Positions 1 to 8,208 of a stretch of DNA of 64,000 bases are shown here, piece after piece (the first letter of the stretch is position 1; every line of letters begins with the position of its first letter). The notes under the pieces are model-generated. The model made no database searches. It was not told the origin of the DNA and worked only from the letters and a program-made list of their open reading frames with translations. A program made the translations under genes and the position numbers. Source of the DNA: Agromyces sp. CF514 (GTDB taxonomy: Bacteria; Actinomycetota; Actinomycetes; Actinomycetales; Microbacteriaceae); NCBI RefSeq assembly GCF_900113185.1, contig NZ_FOZD01000002.1, positions 310,001-374,000 of the forward strand, in the 5' to 3' direction.

Positions 1-679
1 AGCAGTCGGGCCTCGGCGCCATGCGGTACGCGGCGAGGGACGCGACGGCGAGCCACGCCCACCCCGCGACGACCGCGAGCCAGAGCAGCCCCACGCCGGC
101 CGACGTCGTCGAGAGCGCACCGCCGCCCACGAAGCCGAGCACGACGACGGCCGCGGCGATCCACGAGGCCGCGGCGAGGCCGGGCCGGTCCTCTCGGCGG
201 AACCATCCGCCGACGACGACGGCCGCGACGGCGAGGCTGAGGAACCCGACGGCGCCCGCCACGAGGTGCAGCAGGCCGCTCGTCGATGCAGCCGTGGCAT
301 CCGCCGACCCCACCGGGAAGCCGTGCATCGGGTCGGGCGGGAAGAGCGCGGCGGCGAACAGGCTCACGCCGTAGACGCCGAGGAGCACGGCTGCCCACGT
401 GCCGCGAGGCGCAGGCAGGAGCCGGGCGAACCCGACGGCCGCGGCGAGCACCATGAGGCCGCTGAGCACGAGGTTGGCGGCCTGGATCCAGCCGAGCGGA
501 CCGAGCAGCAGGAGGCTCAGCGCGTGCTGCGAGAGGTCGAACCCCGGCACGAGCAGGGCCTGGGTCGCTCCGACGACGAGGTAGAAGGGGCCCGCGACGA
601 CACCCCACCCGAGGAGGGATTTCGTGACGGCGCGTCCGCGATCGAAGGTCGGGCGCGTGGATTCTGCGGTGGTGGACAT
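1..679 (-). CDS. DUF998 family membrane protein (partial, 3' end off the left edge)
   Basis: About 226 codons are visible and the frame is still open at base 1, so the C-terminus is missing. The protein is a chain of hydrophobic segments with a loop reading FPPDPMHGFPVG. That DP...GFP.G signature is typical of DUF998 proteins, which are six- to eight-helix membrane proteins of unknown function. The ATG at 679 is preceded on its strand by an AAGGAAGG-like ribosome binding site. The gene is divergent from the TetR gene at 815, so it may be that regulator's target. Family assignment is fairly sure; function is unknown. Confidence 0.8.
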   Translation of the reverse strand, partial: MSTTAESTRPTFDRGRAVTKSLLGWGVVAGPFYLVVGATQALLVPGFDLSQHALSLLLLGPLGWIQAANLVLSGLMVLAAAVGFARLLPAPRGTWAAVLLGVYGVSLFAAALFPPDPMHGFPVGSADATAASTSGLLHLVAGAVGFLSLAVAAVVVGGWFRREDRPGLAAASWIAAAVVVLGFVGGGALSTTSAGVGLLWLAVVAGWAWLAVASLAAYRMAPRPDC

Positions 680-760
680 CGTGTTCGCCTTCCTTGTGTT
701 CTGCGGGACACCGAGGTTCTGCGGAATGTCGAGGACGATTCTGCCCTCATGCGTGTAGTA

Positions 761-798
761 TTGCACTTGTCAGTACAGAAGTAAACGGATGAGTGCAA
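761..798. promoter_or_regulatory. Candidate TetR operator between DUF998 gene and tetR
   Basis: TTGCACT (761-767) and AGTGCAA (792-798) form a perfect 7-bp inverted repeat with a 24-bp spacer inside the 135-bp divergent intergenic region. The spacer contains a second short dyad, TGT-cagt-ACA. TetR repressors usually bind such dyads in a shared divergent promoter, so this is the best operator candidate for the adjacent TetR protein. This is inference from position and symmetry only. Confidence 0.45.
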
Positions 799-814
799 AA
801 GCATCGGAGCCTCC

Positions 815-1507
815 ATGTCACTGAACCCCGAGCCGAGCCAGGTGGCGATCCCGGTCGCGAATGCGAACCCGGGTCGCGTGCGCTCCGAGGACCCCCGCAT
901 CACGAGGTCGCGCGCTCTGATCATGGCCGCCGCGGAACGGGTCTTCCTCGAGCGCGGATTCCCCGGCACGAGCGTCGACGACATCGCGGCCGAGGCCGGC
1001 GTCTCCAAGCGAACGGTGTACAACGTCTTCGTCGACAAGGAGCAGCTGTTCCGCGCGATCCTCGGCGAGGCCATCGCCACGGCCGAGCGGTACGCGCGCG
1101 AGGTCGCGACCACGACCGCAGATGCCCAAGACCTCGAACCGGCACTCCGCGAGCTCGCGCGGGAGCTCGCGGCCTCGGTGCTCGGCGGGCGCGTGGTGCC
1201 GCTCCGACGCCTGCTCATCGGCGAGGCCTCGCGGTTCCCCGAGTTCGCCCGCGAGTACTACGAGCGGGCGCCCGGCCGGGTGATGACCGCGATCGCCGCG
1301 GCCTTCGACGCGCTCGCCGCCCGGGGCCTGCTGCGGGTCGACGACGCCGAGCTCGCGGCCGAGCACTTCGCGTTCCTGGCCATCGGGCCGTCGCTCGACC
1401 GAGCGCTCTTCGAGCCGGCCGCCGACGGCGACGGTGCGGGCCTCGAGGCTGCGATCGCCCGCGCCGAGCACGGTGCGGCCGTGTTCCTCCGTGCCTATCG
1501 CGCCTGA
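815..1507 (+). CDS. TetR/AcrR family transcriptional regulator
   Basis: This is a 230-residue one-component regulator. The N-terminal helix-turn-helix lies at about residues 30-77, with AAERVFLERGFPGTSVDDIA followed by AGVSKRTVYNVF, a standard TetR recognition helix. The C-terminal ligand domain (residues 80-230) is all-helical and not recognisable further. A GGAG 6 nt before the ATG supports the start. The gene is transcribed away from the DUF998 membrane protein gene, which suggests local repression through the dyad at 761-798. The ligand is unknown. Confidence 0.9.
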   Translation: MSLNPEPSQVAIPVANANPGRVRSEDPRITRSRALIMAAAERVFLERGFPGTSVDDIAAEAGVSKRTVYNVFVDKEQLFRAILGEAIATAERYAREVATTTADAQDLEPALRELARELAASVLGGRVVPLRRLLIGEASRFPEFAREYYERAPGRVMTAIAAAFDALAARGLLRVDDAELAAEHFAFLAIGPSLDRALFEPAADGDGAGLEAAIARAEHGAAVFLRAYRA

Positions 1508-1519
1508 ATCGCGGCGGCG

Positions 1520-1993
1520 TCAGCCGAGGTGCTGCAGCAGGGCGTCGAGCGCCGGCCGCTGCCCCTTCACGAGCCGGGCACGGGCATCGGCGATCGGCAC
1601 CCAGGCCGCGGCGTCGAGCTCGGGGAACGACTGCCGCCGCCCCGAGCGCGGCGGCCACTCGAGCTCGAACGTGTTGCTCGTGATCGCCGTCGCGTCGAAG
1701 TCCGCCTCGCCGGCGAACACGACCACGGCCTTGCCCGACGTGTAGCGGAACACCCCGAGCTCGATGTACGCGACCTCGGGCGCCGGGCTGCCGAGCTCCT
1801 CGGCGAACTCGCGCCTCGCGGCCTCGAGCGGTGCCTCGTCGGTGAAGGTGCCCTTCGGGATCGACCACGCCGCCTCGTCTCGGCCGCGCCAGAACGGCCC
1901 GCCCATGTGGCCGAGCAGCACCTCGACGTCGCGGGGGTCGGATGCCGCGCCGCGTCGTCGATGCAGCAGGATCCCCGCACTCGTCTCGGCCAT
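1520..1993 (-). CDS. Nudix hydrolase
   Basis: This 157-residue protein is a single Nudix domain, expected to hydrolyse a nucleoside diphosphate linked to another group. The Nudix helix reads GTFTDEAPLEAARREFAEELG. The REFAEELG half matches the REUxEExG consensus, but only four residues separate the leading Gly from the first Glu instead of five. The preceding WSIPKG stretch is typical of the family. There is no ribosome binding site. A TAGCGT hexamer at 2005-2000 ends 6 nt before the ATG, so the gene is probably leaderless. It converges with the tetR gene 12 bp away. Substrate unknown. Confidence 0.88.
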   Translation of the reverse strand: MAETSAGILLHRRRGAASDPRDVEVLLGHMGGPFWRGRDEAAWSIPKGTFTDEAPLEAARREFAEELGSPAPEVAYIELGVFRYTSGKAVVVFAGEADFDATAITSNTFELEWPPRSGRRQSFPELDAAAWVPIADARARLVKGQRPALDALLQHLG

Positions 1994-2113
1994 GCGCCAA
2001 CGCTAGTCCCCGCCGCCGACCGCGTGCCGCCGACCGAGTGACGCGAACCGCCTCCACCGACCGGGTGGATGCACGCGTTGCCCCGTCGGCGAGAATGGGC
2101 GCGGAGGTCGAAG

Positions 2114-3775
2114 ATGATCAGCACCCAAGAGGTCGCCAACCAGGTTCCGCCCCGCACCGACGTCGACGAGTACGCCGAGCACGCGCCGCTCGTCGAGGCG
2201 GTCGCCCGTTGGGGGCGTCGGGGGCCCGACGGGTCCGCCGCGGCATCCGCCGACCTGCATGCGATCGGACGCACGGTCGGCTCGGCCGCGTTCCAGCGCG
2301 ACGCAGAGCTGGCGAACGTGCGCCCGCCGGTGCTCACCGCGTTCGATCGCTGGGGGCGCCGCATCGACGAGGTCGAGTACGACGACGCGTACCACCGCAT
2401 CCTCTCGGCCGCGGTCGCGGCGGGCGCGCACACCTCGGCCGCAGCCGATCCGGGCCCGGGGGCCAACGTCGACCGGGCCGCGGCCTTCCTCCTCTTCGCG
2501 CAGGTCGAGCCCGGGCACGCGTGCCCGGTGTCGATGACGCACGCCGCGGTGCCGGTGCTCGAGCATGCGTCGCCCGGCCTCCGAGACGCCTGGAGGCCGC
2601 GCCTCCTGAGCCGCGCGTACGAGCCGGCGCTCGTGCCGGGCAAGGCGAGCGCGCTCGTCGGCATGGCGATGACCGAGAAGCAAGGCGGCTCCGACGTGCG
2701 GGCGAACACGACCCTTGCCGAACGGCGCGATCGAGGCTCGCAGTGGGGCGACGAGTTCGCGCTCACGGGGCACAAGTGGTTCTGCAGCGCGCCGATGAGC
2801 GACGCGTTCCTCGTGCTCGCCCAGGCGCCGGCGGGGCTCAGCTGCTTCCTCGTGCCGCGCGTGCTCCCCGACGGCGACCGCAACGGGTTCCGCATCCAGC
2901 GGTTGAAGGACAAGCTCGGCAACCGGTCGAACGCGTCGAGCGAGGTCGAGTTCGCCGACACCCGCGGCTGGCTCGTCGGCGAGGAGGGGCGCGGGGTCGC
3001 GACGATCGTGCAGATGGTGACGCGAACCCGGCTGGACTGCGTGATCGGCACTGCGGCGGGCATGCGCCAGGCCGTGGCCGAGGCGGCCTGGCACGTGCGG
3101 CACCGGAGGGCGTTCGGCGCGAAGCTCGTCGACCAGCCGGCGATGGCCGCCGTCGTCGCCGACCTGGCGCTCGAGTCCGAGGCCGCGACGGTCACCGCGA
3201 TGCGCCTCGCGCGCGCCTACGACGACGATGCGGACGAGGGCCAGCAGGCGTTCCGCCGGCTGGCGACGGCGGTCGCCAAGTACCAGATCTGCAAGCGCGG
3301 GCCCGGGCATGCCGCGGAGGCGCTTGAGTGCCTCGGCGGCAACGGGTACACCGAGGCGTTCCCGCTCGCGCGCCGCTATCGCGAGCAGCCGCTGCTCGCG
3401 ATCTGGGAGGGGTCGGGCAACGTCATCGCGCTCGACGTGCTGCGCGTGCTCGAGCGGGAGCCCGATGCGTTCGCGGCGTTCTTCGACGAGGTCGGCGTCG
3501 CGACCGGCGCGAGCGCGGCGTTCGACCTGGCGCTCGCCGAGACGGTCGCACTGGTCGGCGAGGTCGCGGGCTCGGACCGGGACGCCGCGGCATCCGTCGC
3601 CCGTGTGCTCGCCGAGCGGCTGGCGCTCGTGCTTCAAGCGTCGCTGCTGCTGCGGTTCTCGCCGGCACCCGTCGCGGAGGCGTTCGTGCGCTCTCGGCTC
3701 GGGCGGGAGGGAGGCTCGCAGTACGGGGCGCTGCCGCGCGGGGTCGACGTACGGGCGATCCTCGCGAGGGCCTGA
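2114..3775 (+). CDS. aidB: AidB-like acyl-CoA dehydrogenase family flavoprotein
   Basis: This is a 553-residue acyl-CoA dehydrogenase-fold protein of the AidB branch. AidB in E. coli is an FAD- and DNA-binding protein of the adaptive response to alkylation with weak isovaleryl-CoA dehydrogenase activity. Signatures seen are GMAMTEKQGGSDVR, LTGHKWFCSAPMSD, RLKDKLGNRSNAS, ICKRGPG, LGGNGY and YREQPLLAIWEGSGN, all close to E. coli AidB. The ATG at 2114 is chosen over the in-frame ATG at 2069 because GGAGG sits 6 nt upstream. No ada or alkB gene is visible nearby, so a role in alkylation response is not supported by context and a catabolic role remains possible. Confidence 0.88.
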   Translation: MISTQEVANQVPPRTDVDEYAEHAPLVEAVARWGRRGPDGSAAASADLHAIGRTVGSAAFQRDAELANVRPPVLTAFDRWGRRIDEVEYDDAYHRILSAAVAAGAHTSAAADPGPGANVDRAAAFLLFAQVEPGHACPVSMTHAAVPVLEHASPGLRDAWRPRLLSRAYEPALVPGKASALVGMAMTEKQGGSDVRANTTLAERRDRGSQWGDEFALTGHKWFCSAPMSDAFLVLAQAPAGLSCFLVPRVLPDGDRNGFRIQRLKDKLGNRSNASSEVEFADTRGWLVGEEGRGVATIVQMVTRTRLDCVIGTAAGMRQAVAEAAWHVRHRRAFGAKLVDQPAMAAVVADLALESEAATVTAMRLARAYDDDADEGQQAFRRLATAVAKYQICKRGPGHAAEALECLGGNGYTEAFPLARRYREQPLLAIWEGSGNVIALDVLRVLEREPDAFAAFFDEVGVATGASAAFDLALAETVALVGEVAGSDRDAAASVARVLAERLALVLQASLLLRFSPAPVAEAFVRSRLGREGGSQYGALPRGVDVRAILARA

Positions 3776-3910
3776 GACCGGCGCGCGGGGCGGCACCGCC
3801 CGCCGAGGGTCGCGGCAGGACCTGGGAACCCGCGAGTCGCGCTCCGGCCGGGACCGGCGAGATGGCGTGTGCGCCGGGCGATGTCGGATGCCGCGCGTAC
3901 CGTGTGCTCC

Positions 3911-4087
3911 ATGACGAAGCAGACGACGCAGACCCTCGAGCCGCTCATGGCCGACGAACTCTGCCCGCGCTGCGGCTCGGCCGCAGTCCGCGTGGCCGAC
4001 GTCACTCTGAGCGACGACGCACTTCTCTTCGACTGCCGCGAGTGCGGCTTCGAGTGGGGCGAGCTGCTGCGCGACCTCATGGCCTGA
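3911..4087 (+). CDS. Small zinc-ribbon protein
   Basis: This 58-residue protein carries two Cys pairs, CPRC and CREC, spaced about 25 residues apart, which suggests one zinc ribbon. The rest is acidic. The ATG at 3911 is chosen because TACCGT (3898-3903) ends 7 nt before it, the geometry of a leaderless actinobacterial promoter; a second in-frame ATG lies at 3950. No enzymatic residues are evident. It may bind protein or nucleic acid, but no function can be assigned. Confidence 0.65.
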   Translation: MTKQTTQTLEPLMADELCPRCGSAAVRVADVTLSDDALLFDCRECGFEWGELLRDLMA

Positions 4088-4150
4088 TCCGCCAGAGCGG
4101 CCTGATCTGCCCGAGCGGGGTCGGGCGTGCCCGGGCGTGCCCGGGCGTCG
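4083..4150. repeat. Short tandem repeats in a convergent intergenic region
   Basis: Two imperfect copies of an 18-bp unit (CCTGATCCGCCAGAGCGG, 4083-4100 and 4101-4118, three mismatches) are followed by three copies of a 10-bp unit, CCGGGCGTGC-like (4121-4150). The first copy covers the stop codon of the zinc-ribbon gene. The region separates two convergent genes. It may be a slippage-prone spacer with no coding role. Confidence 0.6.
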
Positions 4151-4172
4151 GCCCGGTTCGGCGCCGGTTCGG

Positions 4173-4466
4173 TCAGAGGTCGAGCAGGCTCAACGCGACC
4201 CGCACGTCGCCGCCCTCGACCAGCCCCTCGGCGACGCGCACGGCCTTCTTGATCGGCAGTACGTAGGAGCCGGCCGACGAGTCCGGGAAGACCGACGTGG
4301 TCCAGGTCGAACCGCCGACGGTGACCCGAACGCGCACGGACCCGAATCCGCGGGGCGGCAGCGGGATCTCGCGGATGTCGGCCGATGCCTCGTCGGGCAC
4401 CGTGACGAAGTACCACTCGGCACGCGCCGCCCATTCCCAGAGCTGGGCCGTGAACTCGAACCTCAT
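4173..4466 (-). CDS. DUF1905 family protein
   Basis: This 97-residue protein matches the DUF1905 pattern along its length: an opening FEFTAQLWEW, then WYFVTVPDEASADI, GFGSVRVRVTVGG, TSVFPD and YVLPIKKAVR. DUF1905 is a small beta-barrel-like domain of unknown function common in actinobacteria. Its ATG overlaps the stop codon of the upstream CPBP protease gene by 4 bp (ATGA), so the two are probably translationally coupled. Confidence 0.85.
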   Translation of the reverse strand: MRFEFTAQLWEWAARAEWYFVTVPDEASADIREIPLPPRGFGSVRVRVTVGGSTWTTSVFPDSSAGSYVLPIKKAVRVAEGLVEGGDVRVALSLLDL

Positions 4467-5362
4467 GCGTCCGACGCCATGGTCGAGCCCTGCTCGGGTG
4501 CGGCGCCGCGGCGACGCCTGCGCGCCCGCGCGTCTTCGAGGACGAAGCTGACCACGACCGCGACCATGAGCCCCCACAGCACGAACTGGGCGCCGATCGC
4601 GACCGGTCCCGGATCGGGAACGGCGTGGCCGGTCGCCGCTCCCCATTCGTCGCTCTGGAGGTAGAGCGTGCAGTCGGTGAGGGCGTGGATCAGCACCGGC
4701 ACCCACAGTCGGCCGGTCGCGCGGAACGCCGCGTAGTACAGCGCGCCGTCGAACGAGGTCACCGCGACCTGGAAGGCGATGCTGCCGGCCGGAACCCCGT
4801 GGAACATGCTGCCGACCGTGTGGCTGAGGCCGAACAGCACCGAGGTGACCAGCAGCGTGACGAGTTCGCCGTGGTGCGCGCGCAGGCTGACGCGCAGGAT
4901 GCCGCGGTAGAACAGCTCCTCGCCGAGGCCAACGAGCAGGCAGCCGAGGGCGAGGAGCAGCACGATGCCGACCGATCGCTCGCTCCACGGCACGTCGAAG
5001 AGCCCGAGCACCGGTCCGACGAGCAGCAGCACCGGGATGGCGAGCATCCAGCGTCGCCGTGGCGGTTCCGCGGTGACCGGGGTCTGGGCCCAGACATCGC
5101 TCCACCAGCCCGACCATCGGGCGAACCAGAGTCCGAGCGCGATCCCGATCGGCAGCGGGACGAGGTGGGACAGCGCGAACTCGACCTCGGGCGACGCCGT
5201 CGGCACGAGCACGTCCATGAGGTTGCCGAGCCCGGCCGCGAGCAGCACGTACACGGCGGCGGCCGCGAGACCCACCCAGAAGTTGCGGGGCACCCGATCG
5301 CCTGCGCGACCCGCCGGAGCGGGGCCGGCCGGTTCGGGTGTCGTGGTCGGTTCGGTCGTCAT
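4463..5362 (-). CDS. CPBP family intramembrane metalloprotease
   Basis: This 299-residue multi-spanning membrane protein has the three CPBP/Abi (Rce1-like) motifs: EELFYRGIL (the EExxxR box), GLSHT with its His, and HALTD near the C-terminus. CPBP proteins are intramembrane glutamate-type metalloproteases linked to CAAX-like processing, bacteriocin immunity or regulated proteolysis. The N-terminus is a Pro/Ala-rich cytosolic tail before the first helix. GAGGAG lies 5 nt before the ATG. It is the first gene of a two-gene unit with DUF1905. The substrate cannot be inferred. Confidence 0.9.
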   Translation of the reverse strand: MTTEPTTTPEPAGPAPAGRAGDRVPRNFWVGLAAAAVYVLLAAGLGNLMDVLVPTASPEVEFALSHLVPLPIGIALGLWFARWSGWWSDVWAQTPVTAEPPRRRWMLAIPVLLLVGPVLGLFDVPWSERSVGIVLLLALGCLLVGLGEELFYRGILRVSLRAHHGELVTLLVTSVLFGLSHTVGSMFHGVPAGSIAFQVAVTSFDGALYYAAFRATGRLWVPVLIHALTDCTLYLQSDEWGAATGHAVPDPGPVAIGAQFVLWGLMVAVVVSFVLEDARARRRRRGAAPEQGSTMASDA

Positions 5363-5443
5363 GCTCGCTCCTCGGGGACGTGCGGGCCCGCGGCGTTCGG
5401 CCGGTGGTGCATCATGGTCGAGTCTCGCAGACGTCGGAGCCGT

Positions 5444-6142
5444 TCAGCCGGCGCCGATCGTCCGGAGCGTCGCCGCGAGGTCGGCGACGATGAGGCTCGT
5501 CGCGATGCCCGAGCACACGCCGAGCACGACGACGACGCCCGAGACGATCCACGCCAGGCGGCGGTGCGCTCCGGATCCGGCGAGTCGGTTGCCCTCGCCG
5601 TCCCGCTGCACGCCCGTGAGCACGAGCACGAGATCGACGAGGGCCCATACGCCGAGTCCGCCGGCGGTGAGCAGTTTCGCGATCGCCGTGCCGGGCCGGC
5701 CGAGCGCGAAGCGATCGACGCCCAGCGAGCCGAGGAACAGCGCGAACAGCCAGATGAGCAGGAACGAGCGGCCGGCGGGTGCGTAGTCGCGGTCGCCCGA
5801 GGCGACGAGCGGGGCGGATGCCGCGGCAGCCCTCTTCGGCGGCAGCGGCACGGTCGTGTGGTCGCTGGGGGTGCCCGGGCCTCGCACGAACGCAGGCAGG
5901 GCGATCACGCCACGGGACGCGGTCTGCGTGGCGGTCTCGACGCCTTGGCCCCTGGTCGGCGCGGAGAAGGCCGGGGCATCGGCCGGGACCCCGGTGAGGA
6001 CCGCAGTCGACGCAGCATCCTCCGAACGCGGCCGTGCGACGGTGTGCGGCGTCCAGGAGGCGCCGTCCCAGTAGCGCTGCGTCGCGGCATCCTGCTCGTC
6101 GTCGTACCAGCCCGCGGCGCGTCCGGGCTCAGCCGTCCGCAC
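5444..6142 (-). CDS. DUF2510 and TM2 domain membrane protein
   Basis: This 232-residue protein has an N-terminal DUF2510 motif, AGWYDDEQ...RYWDGASWTPHT (residues 10-35), a disordered linker, and a TM2 domain (LFALFLGSLGVDRFALGR...GGLGVWALVDLVLVL), followed by one further membrane helix near the C-terminus. Both domains are common in actinobacterial envelope proteins of unknown function. Its start codon lies inside the 3' end of the upstream TSUP gene (14-bp overlap), so it is the last gene of the VanZ-TSUP-TM2 unit. Confidence 0.85.
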   Translation of the reverse strand: MRTAEPGRAAGWYDDEQDAATQRYWDGASWTPHTVARPRSEDAASTAVLTGVPADAPAFSAPTRGQGVETATQTASRGVIALPAFVRGPGTPSDHTTVPLPPKRAAAASAPLVASGDRDYAPAGRSFLLIWLFALFLGSLGVDRFALGRPGTAIAKLLTAGGLGVWALVDLVLVLTGVQRDGEGNRLAGSGAHRRLAWIVSGVVVVLGVCSGIATSLIVADLAATLRTIGAG

Positions 6143-7001
6143 GATCGGGATCCTCGGGGCGCGGCGCGGCGTCCGCGCTCGATCTGCGTTGCGCGCGTAC
6201 CGCCCGAACGGCGAGCTGGGCTGCGGCGATCACGATGAACGCGGCGAACAGCCGTGCCGACCATTCCGGTGAGAGCAGGAAGGCGACGGCGACGCCCGCG
6301 AACGAGGCGACGGTGGCCGCGATGCCGACGACGAGCGCCTCGCGCAGGTCGACGAGCTTCGCGCGGGTGTTCGACACGGTGCCGCTGATGGCGGTGGGGA
6401 TCATGACCGCGAGCGAGGTGCCCTTGGCCATGAGGTCGCCCATGCCGAAGAACGCGATGAACGCGGGGACCATGATCGTGCCGCCGCCGATGCCGAAGAG
6501 TCCGGATGCGACGCCCACGACGATGCCGATCGCGAACAGCGCGAGGTTCGGCAGCAGGTCGAAGCCGACGTGGCCGCCGCCCCGCTCGGGCACGACGAGC
6601 AGCATGCGCACGGCCACGAGCACGAGGAGCGCGATGAACATCCATCGAAGCCAGGTGATGGGCAGCCGACGCAGCAGCCAGGCGCCGACCCACGAGCCGA
6701 TGATGCCGCCGAGCGCCATGAAGAGCGCGGCGACGAGGTCGACCTGGCCGTTCGCGAGGTACGTGATCGACCCGGCGATCGACGCGGGGACGATCGCCGC
6801 GAGCGAGGTCGCCGTCGCACGGCGTTGGTCCATGCCGGCGGCGACGATGAGCAGGGGCACCATCAGGATGCCGCCTCCGACGCCGAACGCCCCCGAGAGC
6901 AGCCCCCCGGCCGCCCCGACGAGAGCGAGCGCCCAGTAGCGTCGGGCCGGTACGGTCGCGCGCGTGCCGACGGGCGCGTCGGGCGGGGTGGGCGTGGGCA
7001 C
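6129..7001 (-). CDS. TSUP (TauE/SafE) family sulfite or organosulfonate exporter-like permease
   Basis: This 290-residue permease has two homologous halves, each opening with a glycine-rich segment (GAFGVGGGILMVPLL and GLFGIGGGTIMVPAF), the hallmark of the TSUP family. About eight membrane helices are apparent. The family exports sulfite, sulfoacetate or similar small anions, but the substrate is not predictable here. No ATG precedes the first helix; the GTG at 7001, 20 nt after the VanZ stop, is the only reasonable start. It lies between vanZ-like and TM2 genes in one unit. Confidence 0.88.
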   Translation of the reverse strand: MPTPTPPDAPVGTRATVPARRYWALALVGAAGGLLSGAFGVGGGILMVPLLIVAAGMDQRRATATSLAAIVPASIAGSITYLANGQVDLVAALFMALGGIIGSWVGAWLLRRLPITWLRWMFIALLVLVAVRMLLVVPERGGGHVGFDLLPNLALFAIGIVVGVASGLFGIGGGTIMVPAFIAFFGMGDLMAKGTSLAVMIPTAISGTVSNTRAKLVDLREALVVGIAATVASFAGVAVAFLLSPEWSARLFAAFIVIAAAQLAVRAVRAQRRSSADAAPRPEDPDRADG

Positions 7002-7021
7002 CAGCCCACTGTAGTCGGCGG

Positions 7022-7567
7022 TCAGGCCGCGCGATCGCCCGATCCGACGAGCTCGTCGAAGGGGATCTTCGAGGCCGGTCGAGCGGCGGTCGCGGGTGCG
7101 TCGCTCGCGTCGGCCGACCCGCTGCTGGGCGCGACGACCAGGGGTGCGGATGCCACGACGACCGAACGCCGGACACCGCGCGCGGCCATGACGAGCACGA
7201 CGCCGAGGCTCGCGCCGAGCGAGTTCATCACGAGGTCGCGCGGATCGGAGACGCGATCGGGCAGCACGAGCTGCACGAGTTCGATGAACAGCGTGAGCGC
7301 GAATCCCGCGGCGAACGCGAGGGGCCAGTGCCGGCGGTGGAGGAGCAGGGCGGCCAGCACGCCGACGGGTACGAACATCGCCACGTTGAACGCGATCTCG
7401 CTGAAGTACCCCGTCGACCAGGTCATGGTGGAGGTCCAGGCGTCGGGGTTCAGGACGCCGCCTTCGAACTCGTGCCCGCTGGTGCGCCACGGTGCGGGAC
7501 CGATCGTCAGCCAGAGCACCCCGATCGTCAGGGCGATGGCGGCGAATCGCAGGGGGCGGCGGTCCAT
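7022..7567 (-). CDS. VanZ family membrane protein
   Basis: This 181-residue protein is built from four to five membrane helices and carries the VanZ core: EIAFNVAMFVPVGVL, then FIELVQLVLPDRVSDPRDLVMNSLGASLG. VanZ-like proteins are associated with glycopeptide or envelope stress tolerance in some bacteria, but most are uncharacterised. The ATG at 7567 is chosen over an upstream in-frame GTG because GGAG lies 9 nt before it. It is the first gene of a three-gene leftward unit with TSUP and TM2 genes. Confidence 0.88.
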   Translation of the reverse strand: MDRRPLRFAAIALTIGVLWLTIGPAPWRTSGHEFEGGVLNPDAWTSTMTWSTGYFSEIAFNVAMFVPVGVLAALLLHRRHWPLAFAAGFALTLFIELVQLVLPDRVSDPRDLVMNSLGASLGVVLVMAARGVRRSVVVASAPLVVAPSSGSADASDAPATAARPASKIPFDELVGSGDRAA

Positions 7568-7701
7568 GCCCCGATTCTCCACCCGTTCGAGCCCCTCGGC
7601 GCGCCATCCGGAGCATGTTCACAGATCCCGCTCGGCTCGAGTCCGGTTACCGCGTATATCACGAAGTGGTCTCGCGCTCTGTACTCTCGGGGAGAACCCG
7701 G

Positions 7702-7926
7702 TAGGCTGAACCCACGATTCCTCCATCAAGCGGGCGCTCGCCCGTGATTTGAACTGATTGCCCGGAGGCGGTTTTCCGCGTGGCATGACCCGATAGACAG
7801 AGAGCGGATGCCGCAGCGCATCCGTCCCTCGCCCCAACTTCGACGGCACCGAGTCGTCGGGGTCGCGATCGACCGTCGATCGCATCGGGTCCGCACGTGC
7901 GGCCCGCAAGACAGAAGGACAGCAGT
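7702..7926 (+). promoter_or_regulatory. Promoter and long 5' leader of the first cold-shock gene
   Basis: The 359-bp gap between the VanZ and Csp genes contains no credible ORF. TAGGCT (7702-7707) is a good actinobacterial -10 box, though no clear -35 is present. It would give a leader of about 210 nt. The leader has a compact hairpin, CGGATGC(7805-7811)/GCATCCG(7818-7824), and a GATCGA-ccg-TCGATC dyad near 7867. Long structured leaders are typical of cold-inducible csp genes. Confidence 0.5.
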
Positions 7927-8130
7927 ATGGCAACCGGAACCGTCAAGTGGTTCAACGCCGAAAAGGGCTTCGGCTTCATCGCTCCCGACGACGGCTCGGC
8001 CGACGTCTTCGCGCACTTCAGCGCCATCACGGGCAACGGCTACCGTTCGCTCGATGAGGGCCAGAAGGTCGAGTTCGAGGTCGCTCAGGGCCCGAAGGGC
8101 CTGCAGGCGGAGAACATCCGCGGACTCTGA
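7927..8130 (+). CDS. cspA: Cold-shock protein, CspA type
   Basis: This 67-residue single CSD (OB-fold) protein has intact RNP1 ([10 protein letters not shown]) and RNP2 (VFAHFSAI) motifs, the aromatic patches that bind single-stranded RNA or DNA. Such proteins act as RNA chaperones. The ATG at 7927 has AGAAGGA upstream. A near-identical paralogue lies at 19513. A strong terminator follows 18 bp after the stop. Confidence 0.95.
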   Translation: MATGTVKWFNAEKGFGFIAPDDGSADVFAHFSAITGNGYRSLDEGQKVEFEVAQGPKGLQAENIRGL

Positions 8131-8147
8131 TCCGCGACGTTCGCAAC

Positions 8148-8193
8148 ACGAACGCCGCCGTTCCACTCAGGTGGAACGGCGGCGTTCGTCGTT
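8148..8193. terminator. Bidirectional terminator between cspA and glpD
   Basis: A perfect 18-bp inverted repeat, CGAACGCCGCCGTTCCAC (8149-8166) and its complement (8171-8188), closes on a TCAG loop and is extended by one A-T pair. TCGTTT follows on the plus strand. It lies between two convergent genes and would end transcription from both. Confidence 0.9.
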
Positions 8194-8208
8194 TCCGGCC
8201 CCCACGGT

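Noticed and set aside
2114..3775. A full adaptive response to alkylation locus
   Set aside because: Only the AidB-like gene is present; no ada, alkA or alkB gene lies within several kilobases.
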